24,492 bases of DNA from Bacteroidota bacterium (lineage in GTDB: Bacteria > Bacteroidota > Bacteroidia > Cytophagales > Cyclobacteriaceae), in NCBI GenBank assembly GCA_023412765.1, contig JAEZBX010000342.1, forward strand, positions 1 to 24,492, in the 5' to 3' direction. Below the pieces are notes generated by a model. That model made no database searches. It saw nothing but the letters and a program-made list of their open reading frames with translations, and was not told the origin of the DNA. Both the position numbers and the translations under genes were made by a program. Of the stretch, positions 1 to 6,938 are shown one piece after another; positions within the stretch are counted from its first letter, which is position 1, and each line of letters starts with the position of its first letter.

Positions 1-130
1 TCAGTTGTGAAAATGCTGAAGTAAGACCTAACGTTAATGACAGTATGAGACAAACGCATAAGTTGCCGAGAATTCTGCGCGATTCACCCGGATATATTTT
101 GATGTTATAAGTTGTCGCGTTGTTCGTCAT
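1..130 (-). CDS. N-terminal fragment of an exported protein, cut by the window edge
   Basis: I do not recognise this gene; only the first 43 codons are inside the window. Reading the minus strand from the ATG at 130 gives an open frame to base 1. It starts MTNNATTYNIKIYPGESRR and continues with a hydrophobic stretch (about residues 20-40, ILGNLCVCLILSLTLGL) ending TSAFSQL. This is a positively charged n-region, an h-region and a small-residue cleavage site (AFS or AFSQ), so the product should be exported. The start lies inside the last 26 bases of the PASTA gene in another frame, which suggests translational coupling and one transcript with ddl and the PASTA gene. No ATG, GTG or TTG closer to the h-region exists in this frame. 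The mature protein is not visible, so no function is assigned. Confidence 0.55.
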   Translation of the reverse strand, partial: MTNNATTYNIKIYPGESRRILGNLCVCLILSLTLGLTSAFSQL

Positions 131-902
131 CCGGAATTTCAGTATCGGCTTTACCTATCCACAGATCAACGACATCGCCTACCTGAATATTTTCATTCGC
201 TTCAGGCTTCTGGCGAAGAACAACTGCCCCGCCCGTTGTGTCTCCAATGATCATAACATTCCCAAGATTGAGGTTAGAGCCAAAGATCACAACTTTTGCA
301 TCTTCAAGGTCTTTGCCGGTAAAATCAGGAGCCTCAAAACTTTTGCTACCACCATCCATCACAACAAGATCAATCACTGATCCTTTAGGAACACGCTCCG
401 ATGCTTCAATGACCTGACCCTGGTATTTCATTTCTTTAACCACGTTAAATGGCCCTGACACCAGTTCAATTTTTCCGCGACGAAGCTCATTACTCTTTAA
501 CACTGCATCCGCGTTGACAACTGATCCATCCACAAGGTTGGGCACTGGAACAGTGGGAGGGGTGAGCCTATTAATTGAGATACTAATATTTCTACCTTCC
601 TTCACCTTGGCGCCTGCATGGGGGTATTGCTTCAAAACTGTGAGGGGCGGATGGTCTTCTGAATACGCCGAATCATTGATTTCATAGCGAAGATTCCTTT
701 TCACCAGAAAGTCATCTAACTGGTCAAGCTGCATACCCTCAATGTTGGGCACCGTAATGCTTTCCCCGTGATTGGTCGTCTTCGGTAGATAAAAGAAAAA
801 ATAGAGGAAACAAAGTCCTGCCAGGAGACAGGCCGCCAGGAACATATGAATCAGCACGCCCCCCAACGTATTCTTCTTCAACTTAAAAATGCTAAACTTC
901 AT
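105..902 (-). CDS. Membrane-anchored PASTA-domain protein (three PASTA repeats)
   Basis: This 265-residue protein has a short basic cytoplasmic N-terminus, one transmembrane helix (about residues 15-37) and an extracytoplasmic part with three PASTA domains. These begin at about residues 46 (ITVPNIEG), 114 (VPVPNLVDG) and 191 (FEAPDFTGK), and each ends in a VxDLxI-like strand. PASTA domains bind peptidoglycan or muropeptides in Ser/Thr kinases and penicillin-binding proteins; here there is no kinase or transpeptidase domain. Position 34 bases downstream of ddl, on the same strand, supports a cell-wall role. I chose the ATG at 902 over an in-frame TTG at 926 because that TTG forms part of a perfect -7 element (TATATTTG) that should promote this gene. 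The acidic C-terminal tail overlaps the next gene by 26 bases. The domain call is firm; the role (wall sensing or scaffolding) is inferred. Confidence 0.88.
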   Translation of the reverse strand: MKFSIFKLKKNTLGGVLIHMFLAACLLAGLCFLYFFFYLPKTTNHGESITVPNIEGMQLDQLDDFLVKRNLRYEINDSAYSEDHPPLTVLKQYPHAGAKVKEGRNISISINRLTPPTVPVPNLVDGSVVNADAVLKSNELRRGKIELVSGPFNVVKEMKYQGQVIEASERVPKGSVIDLVVMDGGSKSFEAPDFTGKDLEDAKVVIFGSNLNLGNVMIIGDTTGGAVVLRQKPEANENIQVGDVVDLWIGKADTEIPDDEQRDNL

Positions 903-923
903 GGATTGGACATTCGATTGCAG

Positions 924-931
924 CAAATATA
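924..931 (-). promoter_or_regulatory. -7 promoter element of the PASTA gene
   Basis: The minus strand reads TATATTTG, a perfect match to the Bacteroidota -7 consensus TAnnTTTG. It lies 21 bases upstream of the ATG at 902, giving a leader of about 15 bases. I see no convincing -33 TTTG at 19-21 bases upstream. It sits just after the ddl stop codon, so the PASTA gene may be transcribed both from here and by read-through. Confidence 0.5.
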
Positions 932-936
932 CGAGT

Positions 937-2022
937 TCAGAATTTTAACGAGGACTGAAAGTCGCGTTCAATCCTTTTCCCCCGGTTGTAACGCTCCTCC
1001 GCAAGGTTAAGTAGCTTTGTTATCAGTTCGGAGAAGCTAATGCCTCTTTCCTTCCACATCATGGGATACATACTGGAATTCGTGAAGCCAGGAATGGTAT
1101 TTATCTCATTGATATAAATCTTTCCTTTCTTATCAAGGAAAAGGTCAACCCTGGAAAAGTCCTGGCAATGCAGTACCTCAAAAGCTTTTTTCGATACGGT
1201 CCGTATTTTCTCGGCGATTGGCTTTGACAACTTTGCAGGGACATGAATTTGCACTGCTTCAGCATCTACATACTTTGCGTCAAACGTATAGAATTCATAA
1301 TTCTTGCTGATAACAATCTCGCCTGGATTTGAAGCTTCGGCTGGCGCATTACCCAGCACCGCGCATTCAATCTCCCGGCCAGACACGAATTCCTCTATTA
1401 AAATTTCATCATCGTATTTAAAAGCTTCCTCGATCGCCTTCGCAAAGTCCGCCTTCGTTTTCACCTTTGAAACCCCCACCGACGAGCCAAGGCTTGCCGA
1501 TTTTACCATGAACGGTAATCCAAGTTTCCTTGAAATAGTGGCAAACTTGACGCTTTCCCTTTCCTGATAACCAAAGCTTATAAAATCAGTCACCGGGAGG
1601 CCAGCTTGCTTCATCAGACGTTTTGCAACAATCTTGTTCATCGAAAGCGCCGATCCCAGAACACCAGTGCCCACCATGGGAATGTCCATAGCTTTGATCA
1701 GGCCCTGTATACTTCCGTCTTCTCCGTCCGTCCCGTGCAGCACCGGAAAAATAGCATCAACTTTGAATCGCTCATTACTCGAAAGCAATAGGAACCCAGG
1801 GTTCAAAGGGTCAAGCACGATGCCAAGGGGGGCACCTTGCTCAATGTCTTTGCTTACAGTATCAGTTCGGAACCATTGGCCGCTCTTGCTTATCCCGAAA
1901 GGTATTGGCTCGTATTTGGACTTGTCAATAAACTCAAAAATGTTGCGGGCGGAGTTAACAGATACAGCGTGCTCCACAGAACGTCCGCCGTAAAGAATAG
2001 CTACCTTCTTCTTATTCGACAT
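937..2022 (-). CDS. ddl: D-alanine--D-alanine ligase
   Basis: This 361-residue cytoplasmic ATP-grasp enzyme joins two D-alanines, using ATP, to make the dipeptide that ends the peptidoglycan stem peptide. The N-terminal substrate domain begins VAILYGGRSVEHAVSVNSA, the family's GG-S-EHxVS signature. The middle holds the ATP-grasp fold (GLPFMVKSASLGSSVGVSKV, then DDEILIEEFVSGREIECAVLG). The C-terminal metal and substrate part reads FSRVDLFLDKKGKIYINEINTIPGFT with the conserved N-E-I-N-T-x-PG motif. Length matches DdlA/DdlB-type ligases with a slightly long C-terminus. It starts at ATG 2022 behind a good promoter. It heads a probable cell-wall transcript with the PASTA gene 34 bases downstream. 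Nothing in the active site looks abnormal. Confidence 0.96.
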   Translation of the reverse strand: MSNKKKVAILYGGRSVEHAVSVNSARNIFEFIDKSKYEPIPFGISKSGQWFRTDTVSKDIEQGAPLGIVLDPLNPGFLLLSSNERFKVDAIFPVLHGTDGEDGSIQGLIKAMDIPMVGTGVLGSALSMNKIVAKRLMKQAGLPVTDFISFGYQERESVKFATISRKLGLPFMVKSASLGSSVGVSKVKTKADFAKAIEEAFKYDDEILIEEFVSGREIECAVLGNAPAEASNPGEIVISKNYEFYTFDAKYVDAEAVQIHVPAKLSKPIAEKIRTVSKKAFEVLHCQDFSRVDLFLDKKGKIYINEINTIPGFTNSSMYPMMWKERGISFSELITKLLNLAEERYNRGKRIERDFQSSLKF

Positions 2023-2039
2023 TAAAAAATATTTTATTG

Positions 2040-2071
2040 GAAAGATAAATGCATATTATTCTTACGCCAAA
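2040..2071 (-). promoter_or_regulatory. Promoter of ddl (-33 TTTG, N20, -7 TATCTTTC)
   Basis: On the minus strand, TTTG (2071-2068) is followed after exactly 20 bases by TATCTTTC (2047-2040). This fits the Bacteroidota pattern TTTG-N19-21-TAnnTTTG with one mismatch at the last base. It places transcription start about 10 bases before the ATG at 2022. Confidence 0.55.
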
Positions 2072-2080
2072 ACCATGTAC

Positions 2081-5000
2081 CTATTTTACTATAGTTACTT
2101 TTTCTGTGAAAATTTTATCGCCGGCAATAGCTCTGACCAGATAGGTACCTGAAGAAATATCCGGCACAAAAAAATCGTAGGTTTGATTCAATACGTTTGA
2201 AGTAGTTTCGCTGAGGATTTTTCTCCCGCTCATATCAAACATTTCAATCAACACGGACCCTCTCTCTGGTAAGTTAAAAGTTGCGCTTAGGGGGAGCCCA
2301 CTGCTTGTCGCAAAAGGGCTCGGGTGCACGGAAAAAATAGATCGGTCCTCAAAGGGATTATACCTGAGATTGGGATCCTTTGTGAGGAAGATTTCAATAT
2401 TATCGATATAGATATTGTTGCCATTGCCATTTGTAAAGACAAAAGCAATTCGAACCTGGCTCTTACCGGCAAACTTCGTAAGGTCAAAGGACAAATCCTG
2501 CCATTGCGTATCCTCCGGACGCCAGCTACTGGTTGAGGATTGGCCTCTCGCCAAAGCAGTTCGCGCGACATTATAGATGGTGTCAGAATAGTTAACTCCA
2601 CAATCGGTCGAGACAAGAATATGTAAGCGATCAATGATATTGCTTCTGAAAGCATAAGAGAGATTAAAGATCATACTTGCCTCCTTTATAGCCGAAAAGT
2701 CGAGCACCGGACTTACCAGCCAACTTTTGTCACCGATAATTTCGTTGTTGTATCCGTTGACGTACAAAGCCGTAGTTGAACCAAGGTTAATTTCTTGCCA
2801 TTCCATACCGCCAGTCGGGTTGATTGTGGTCCACATCGTCTCAAACTCACCTTCAAAATTTTCTCTTATCGGTATCTGATCCGCGTTGTCATTTACCTCG
2901 GTGTATAATGTAATGGTGTTGTTAGATGGGTTTGCATCAGGCACCCCGTTAGGTTCCAATAACTCAACGAAGATTGTATTCTGACCTGGCTCAAGTTCAA
3001 TAGGTGAGAGCTCAAGCTCAGTTGCTGTACCACCCAAAAGGTTGAGGCCCGAAAAGGTTTCAGTAACTGAAGTTTGAGCGTTAACTGTAACGCGTACTTT
3101 AACAGACGCAACAAGCGTACCTCCATTTTGAATACGAACTTTCGGCGAGATTGACTCTGCACAGATCACCGGGCGTGGAGATGTCACTTCCTGCAAGGCA
3201 ATATCATTCAGCGGCGTGCTTATCAGTGTGATATTATCAAGGTATAAATTGTTACCCCAATCGTTAACCCCCACAAAGGCAAGTTGAAGATTGTTTTGTC
3301 CTACGAAGGCGCTTAAATCTACAAACTCAGTCCGCCATTGAGAATCATTAGTCGGAGTGAACTCGTTTGAAGTTGGTGTACGTGTCTGAAGATCCGAACC
3401 ATATTTTTCATAAACAACTGTTCCCTGATTAACATCTGCACTACAATTGGATAATACAACGACCTTTAGTCCATCATTATCATTCTGAAACCTTGCATAA
3501 GAAACGTCAAAGAGGAGTAAGGCGACCGGCTCGGTTGACAGATCAAACACTGGCGTTATCAGTAAATCAATTTCACCCAGGTTGTCTTCATAGTTATAAA
3601 AATCCATTTTAAGGGCCGTGTTCGATGGATCGTCATCCGGCGCTGTAACCAACTGCCATGTTGTTTTCATGTCAGGGTTCACAATTTGCCAGTTTGCAGG
3701 AAAGATATCGAAGTTTTCAGTGATCGGAAGCGTCGTGGTTTCCGGGATGAGTACAGTCCGGGTCAGCTCGTTATTGATACTTTGTTGATCGGATACACCG
3801 TTCACCAATACAACCTCAAATGCTACATTGTGTAGTCCGCTGTTGAATGAAGCGGGATCAAAATTTATGGTTGTCGTTTCGAGGGTAGGTAGTGCCGGAC
3901 TAAATGTAAAATCCTTTGATTCGATGACAACTCCATCTACACTGAAATCAATTTGAGCCGATGTTACTGCATTAGTTCCGTAATTTCTGACTTCGATAAG
4001 GGGAACAACGGTGGCCGCACATTCACCGCTGAGTGGTGCAACAATAGCGCGTATACCCACATCGTTAGCGACAGGTATTGGGTCCGTTAGTCCGGGTGAA
4101 GTCAAAAGGCTTGCCCGTCTCGGACTATTTTGCAACACCTCAGTCATGCGTTCTATTTGTCCGACAGTAAAGAGGTTCATGCATGTGTCATCAGTATAAT
4201 CAAGAAAGTTCTGATACATGGATGTTACGCCACAAGTCACCCGCGGATGATCCGGACACCCTGTAGAGTTTCCGCTTTGGTTTGGAGTATCATCCACGTA
4301 ATCCGTGCCTTCACATCCGCCCTCATCGTCTCCCCAAATGTGCCGGAGCCCAAAGAAATGACCTACTTCATGTGTTGTGGTTCTTCCCTTATTGTACTTC
4401 GCTAGCAGGTCAAAATCTCCCCCTCCTTCATTTGAACCGAACGCTTTGTAAGCGATCACAATACCATCTGTAAGTCGGTTGCCAGATGAATTTTCAAGTC
4501 CGGGCAAACCCGAGACTGGAAATTGGGAGTAACCCAAAATTCCTGTGAGGTCGCATACCCAGATGTTCAGGTATTCTTCTGCAGGCCAATAACTCAACGC
4601 TTTAAGACTATAGTTCTCGTTTATTGACCAGGAGGACTGAGGACCCTGAGTGCGAACTATCCCGTTGGTTGCAAAACCTTCCGGGTCTTGCTTGGCTAGT
4701 ACAAATTCAAGATCAAGGCTGCCAGCCACACCCTGGAACTCTGCCGGTGTCAATGAGGCGTCGGAATTAAGCCGCTGATAATCCCTGTTAAGGACTTCGA
4801 TCTGAGATATAACCTGCTCATCGCTGATATTCCTGCCGGTACCGATGGGTTCACCCGCATGAATAATATGTACGACCACGGGAACCTGAAATACTGCTTG
4901 CTGACGCTGCAGATCGCGTGGCTTTTTGGTACGCAGGCGTCGCTCCATCCATTGTTCAAATTGTTCACGACTTTTTCCAAAGGACTTGCCTTCCAGGATT

Positions 5001-5128
5001 TTCATGTACTCTACAGTACCACAACGGTCCTGGCCGCTTGTTAATAAAGGAATAATGGTAAAAACCAGCGGGATCAGCGATCGAAAAAAATTGAGTATCT
5101 GCCGCACAAATTGCACTAGGTCAACCAT
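2081..5128 (-). CDS. Secreted M43-family zinc metalloprotease with T9SS C-terminal sorting domain
   Basis: This 1,015-residue protein is an exported endopeptidase. Its N-terminus has a signal peptide (hydrophobic residues about 10-31, ending LLTSGQ). The catalytic domain carries HEVGHFFGLRH: H253, E254 (general base), H257 and H263, the extended HExxHxxGxxH zinc site of metzincins. The M43 (pappalysin/cytophagalysin) Met-turn is at about M317 (CMNLFT). Before the site, VPVVVHIIH and RDYQRLNSD are typical of M43B. After it come a CARDB-like beta-domain (NDVGIRAI), a choice-of-anchor-J/MAM-like domain (ITENFDIFPANWQIVNP), a second CARDB-like domain (NDIALQEV) and a second anchor-J-like domain. 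The last 80 residues are a type A T9SS sorting domain (SVHPSPF, then SSGTYLVRAIAGDKIFTEKV), which directs passage across the outer membrane and surface attachment or release. Substrate unknown. Confidence 0.93.
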   Translation of the reverse strand: MVDLVQFVRQILNFFRSLIPLVFTIIPLLTSGQDRCGTVEYMKILEGKSFGKSREQFEQWMERRLRTKKPRDLQRQQAVFQVPVVVHIIHAGEPIGTGRNISDEQVISQIEVLNRDYQRLNSDASLTPAEFQGVAGSLDLEFVLAKQDPEGFATNGIVRTQGPQSSWSINENYSLKALSYWPAEEYLNIWVCDLTGILGYSQFPVSGLPGLENSSGNRLTDGIVIAYKAFGSNEGGGDFDLLAKYNKGRTTTHEVGHFFGLRHIWGDDEGGCEGTDYVDDTPNQSGNSTGCPDHPRVTCGVTSMYQNFLDYTDDTCMNLFTVGQIERMTEVLQNSPRRASLLTSPGLTDPIPVANDVGIRAIVAPLSGECAATVVPLIEVRNYGTNAVTSAQIDFSVDGVVIESKDFTFSPALPTLETTTINFDPASFNSGLHNVAFEVVLVNGVSDQQSINNELTRTVLIPETTTLPITENFDIFPANWQIVNPDMKTTWQLVTAPDDDPSNTALKMDFYNYEDNLGEIDLLITPVFDLSTEPVALLLFDVSYARFQNDNDGLKVVVLSNCSADVNQGTVVYEKYGSDLQTRTPTSNEFTPTNDSQWRTEFVDLSAFVGQNNLQLAFVGVNDWGNNLYLDNITLISTPLNDIALQEVTSPRPVICAESISPKVRIQNGGTLVASVKVRVTVNAQTSVTETFSGLNLLGGTATELELSPIELEPGQNTIFVELLEPNGVPDANPSNNTITLYTEVNDNADQIPIRENFEGEFETMWTTINPTGGMEWQEINLGSTTALYVNGYNNEIIGDKSWLVSPVLDFSAIKEASMIFNLSYAFRSNIIDRLHILVSTDCGVNYSDTIYNVARTALARGQSSTSSWRPEDTQWQDLSFDLTKFAGKSQVRIAFVFTNGNGNNIYIDNIEIFLTKDPNLRYNPFEDRSIFSVHPSPFATSSGLPLSATFNLPERGSVLIEMFDMSGRKILSETTSNVLNQTYDFFVPDISSGTYLVRAIAGDKIFTEKVTIVK

Positions 5129-5138
5129 TGATAACTTC

Positions 5139-5146
5139 CAAATATA
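5139..5146 (-). promoter_or_regulatory. -7 promoter element of the metalloprotease gene
   Basis: TATATTTG on the minus strand is a perfect TAnnTTTG match, ending 10 bases before the ATG at 5128. It predicts a 5' leader of only about 5 bases. A TTTTG lies upstream but only about 14 bases away, too close for a standard -33 element. Confidence 0.45.
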
Positions 5147-5219
5147 ACGAAAGTGGCGACCAAAATTGCGGTTGGCTCTGTCAGGATGTTAGTAACGGAA
5201 TAGCAAGAAAGGGGATACT

Positions 5220-5477
5220 CTATCCGAATGGGATAAGGTTGATGACTTCGATTGATTTTACTTCAGGGACATCTCTCTTAATTGCAGCTTCAACACCAGC
5301 TTTAAAAGTCATGGTCGACATGCTACAATTTCCGCAAGCACCGACAAACTCAAGCTGAACAACATTGTCATCAGAGATAGAATTGATCTTTACATCACCA
5401 CCATCGGCTTTAAGGTAGGGACGGATTGAATCAAGAGACGATTCGATTTTCCTGGCTAATTCTTCGATTGAACTCAT
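5220..5477 (-). CDS. NifU-like iron-sulfur cluster scaffold/carrier
   Basis: This 85-residue protein corresponds to the C-terminal NifU domain (Nfu type). Such proteins hold a 4Fe-4S cluster between two subunits and pass it to target enzymes in the cytoplasm. The N-terminal half has IRPYLKADGGDVKI, the family hallmark. The cluster ligands are the two cysteines of GACGNCSMS (residues 48 and 51). It ends near EVINLIPFG. The length is that of a single-domain Nfu. Its ATG overlaps the stop codon of mrp (TGATG), so the two are translationally coupled. Mrp is itself an Fe-S carrier, so this is a two-gene Fe-S delivery operon. No unusual residues are seen. Confidence 0.93.
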   Translation of the reverse strand: MSSIEELARKIESSLDSIRPYLKADGGDVKINSISDDNVVQLEFVGACGNCSMSTMTFKAGVEAAIKRDVPEVKSIEVINLIPFG

Positions 5478-6565
5478 CAGACTTTTAATTCGACCTTTTT
5501 AGTTTGTGTAAAGTTAGCATTTCTTATGGCAATATGCCGCGCTAAAGTTTCAGCAAGATTCTTGAAAGCTTCAGCGGTGGGTCCATCTTTCAATACTGCC
5601 GGAAGTCCACTGTCGCCGCTCTCGCGTATGCCTTGCACCAAAGGTATTTGACCTAGCAACGGAACATCGAACTTTTCTGATAAGTTCTTGCCGCCGTCTT
5701 TGCCAAAAATGAAGTACTTGTTATCCGGAAGTTCTTCAGGTGTAAAGTACGCCATGTTTTCAATTACGCCCAGCACCGGAACATTGATCTGCGGCTGTTT
5801 GAACATGGCAAGGCCTTTTATCGCGTCTGCCAGAGCTACTTTTTGTGGTGTTGTAACGATAACGGCGCCGGTTACTGGAACGGTCTGAACCAGTGTCAGG
5901 TGTATATCGCTTGTACCAGGAGGAAGGTCAATAAGGAGGTAATCAAGTTCACCCCAATCGGCATCAGCAAAAAACTGTTTCAAAGCAGAACTTGCCATTG
6001 GTCCGCGCCATACCACTGCGCTGTCGGGGGCAGTAAGAAATCCAATGGATATTAACTTAACGCCATATTGCTCTACAGGAATGATTATATTTTTCCCGTT
6101 GATTTGTTTTACGGCCGGTTGTTCAAACTCACAGTTGAACATCGTCGGAATGGAAGGACCATAGATATCTGCGTCGATAAGTCCAACTTTTGCCCCCGCC
6201 TGTGCAAGGGCTACAGCCAGATTTGTGGTTACGGTCGATTTTCCGACGCCGCCCTTACCTGAGGCTACAGCAACTATATTTTTTACTTTCGGCAATAAGG
6301 GCGCATTATCGCGAAGAGTGGTTACAGATGAAGTGATATGAATGTCAATATCTATTTTTGGTCCAACTACCTTGCGTACAGCATCTTCACAGTCCTGTCT
6401 TATTTTTTCCTTCAAGGGACAGGCAGGTGTTGTTAAAACAACTGTAAAACTCACTTTTTCGGGTGCAATCTTAATGTCACGGATCATATTTAAGCTGACG
6501 AGGTCTCGCTTAAGGTCCGGATCATCAACAGTTGAAAGAGCTTGCAGTATTTCCGATTGGGTCAT
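5477..6565 (-). CDS. mrp: Mrp/ApbC-type P-loop ATPase, iron-sulfur cluster carrier
   Basis: This 362-residue protein has an N-terminal MIP18/DUF59 domain (residues 1 to about 85, with VDDPDLKRDLVSLNMI and the CPLK cysteine at 49) and a C-terminal MinD/Mrp ATPase domain. The ATPase carries the deviant Walker A GKGGVGKS at 103-110, a switch region LIDADIYGPSIP and a Walker B LLIDLPPGTSD. The family binds and transfers 4Fe-4S clusters using ATP. The CxxC used by E. coli Mrp near ENMxx is absent: here the region reads ENMAYFTPEELPDNKYFIFG. I believe this replacement is common in Bacteroidota Mrp proteins, but it leaves the cluster ligands in doubt. It is followed by the coupled nifU-like gene and transcribed from a -7 element about 50 bases upstream. 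Confidence 0.94.
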   Translation of the reverse strand: MTQSEILQALSTVDDPDLKRDLVSLNMIRDIKIAPEKVSFTVVLTTPACPLKEKIRQDCEDAVRKVVGPKIDIDIHITSSVTTLRDNAPLLPKVKNIVAVASGKGGVGKSTVTTNLAVALAQAGAKVGLIDADIYGPSIPTMFNCEFEQPAVKQINGKNIIIPVEQYGVKLISIGFLTAPDSAVVWRGPMASSALKQFFADADWGELDYLLIDLPPGTSDIHLTLVQTVPVTGAVIVTTPQKVALADAIKGLAMFKQPQINVPVLGVIENMAYFTPEELPDNKYFIFGKDGGKNLSEKFDVPLLGQIPLVQGIRESGDSGLPAVLKDGPTAEAFKNLAETLARHIAIRNANFTQTKKVELKV

Positions 6566-6584
6566 GTAAAGTCTGAATTAATGA

Positions 6585-6604
6585 CGCGGACCACTCAATC
6601 CGCG
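6585..6604 (-). promoter_or_regulatory. Hairpin at the 5' end of the mrp transcript
   Basis: The minus strand reads CGCGGA-N8-TCCGCG, a perfect 6-bp GC-rich stem. It lies a few bases after the expected transcription start and about 20 bases before the ATG at 6565. It could protect the mRNA 5' end or be a regulatory site; no known riboswitch is recognised. Confidence 0.35.
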
Positions 6605-6614
6605 AAAATTTGGG

Positions 6615-6622
6615 CAAATTTA
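6615..6622 (-). promoter_or_regulatory. -7 promoter element of mrp-nifU
   Basis: TAAATTTG on the minus strand is a perfect TAnnTTTG match, giving a leader of about 43 bases before mrp. No TTTG is seen at the -33 spacing. Confidence 0.4.
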
Positions 6623-6800
6623 GTCTATTAAGTCGATTATTCATGGTCGAATAGAGCCAATCGGCTTGCATGCCAGCACGAATGGAGACTTCTAAAACCA
6701 AAAATGGACAAAAGTAATTCGCCGGCACATTTTCAAGACCTATCCCGTATCTTTAGGGCCATGGTTCTACTTTACCATGTTGAGGTGTTTCTAAGGAGGA

Positions 6801-6828
6801 ATAGGGTATAGGGTATAGGGTATAGGGT
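6801..6828 (+). repeat. Tandem heptamer array (ATAGGGT)x4, G-quadruplex-capable
   Basis: Four perfect head-to-tail copies of ATAGGGT make four GGG runs separated by TATA, the spacing that suits a G-quadruplex. The array is preceded by a related GGAATAG. It lies about 110 bases upstream of the dnaG start codon. Degenerate heptamers of the same type follow on the other strand at 6844-6874. Confidence 0.9.
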
Positions 6829-6843
6829 GCGCACTTTTCGCCT

Positions 6844-6874
6844 CCGTCCTTACTCTTTATTCCTTATTCCCTGT
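6844..6874 (-). repeat. Degenerate purine-rich heptamers, inverted relative to the ATAGGGT array
   Basis: Read on the minus strand this is AGGGAAT, AAGGAAT, AAAGAGT, AAGGACG: a decayed 7-base repeat related to ATAGGGT/GGAATAG. With 6801-6828 it forms two arrays facing each other across about 15 bases. Confidence 0.5.
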
Positions 6875-6938
6875 CCTTTTTTGAAGCGTGACAAAGTAGT
6901 TAATCATCCTTACAGTTAAATAAGAATACGACGCCACG

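Larger units (their letters stand above)
6566..6938. other. Gene-free divergent region between mrp and dnaG
   Basis: This 373-base interval separates two divergent genes. It holds the mrp -7 element and leader hairpin near its left end. A small inverted repeat CATGGT/ACCATG lies at 6760-6779. The four-copy ATAGGGT array is at 6801-6828, with degenerate reverse-oriented heptamers at 6844-6874. A near-consensus plus-strand -7 element (TATCTTTA, 6748-6755) lies upstream of the array and could serve dnaG with a leader of about 180 bases; no good -7 element lies closer. I see no credible coding frame here. Confidence 0.6.

Noticed and set aside
902..926. TTG 926 as start of the PASTA protein
   Set aside because: That TTG is part of a perfect TATATTTG promoter element; ATG 902 gives a normal short N-terminus before the TM helix.
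6525..6728. Minus-strand 67-codon frame upstream of mrp
   Set aside because: It overlaps the mrp promoter, leader hairpin and start codon in another frame and shows no domain.
6801..6874. CRISPR array
   Set aside because: The units are 7-base tandem repeats without spacers and there are no cas genes.
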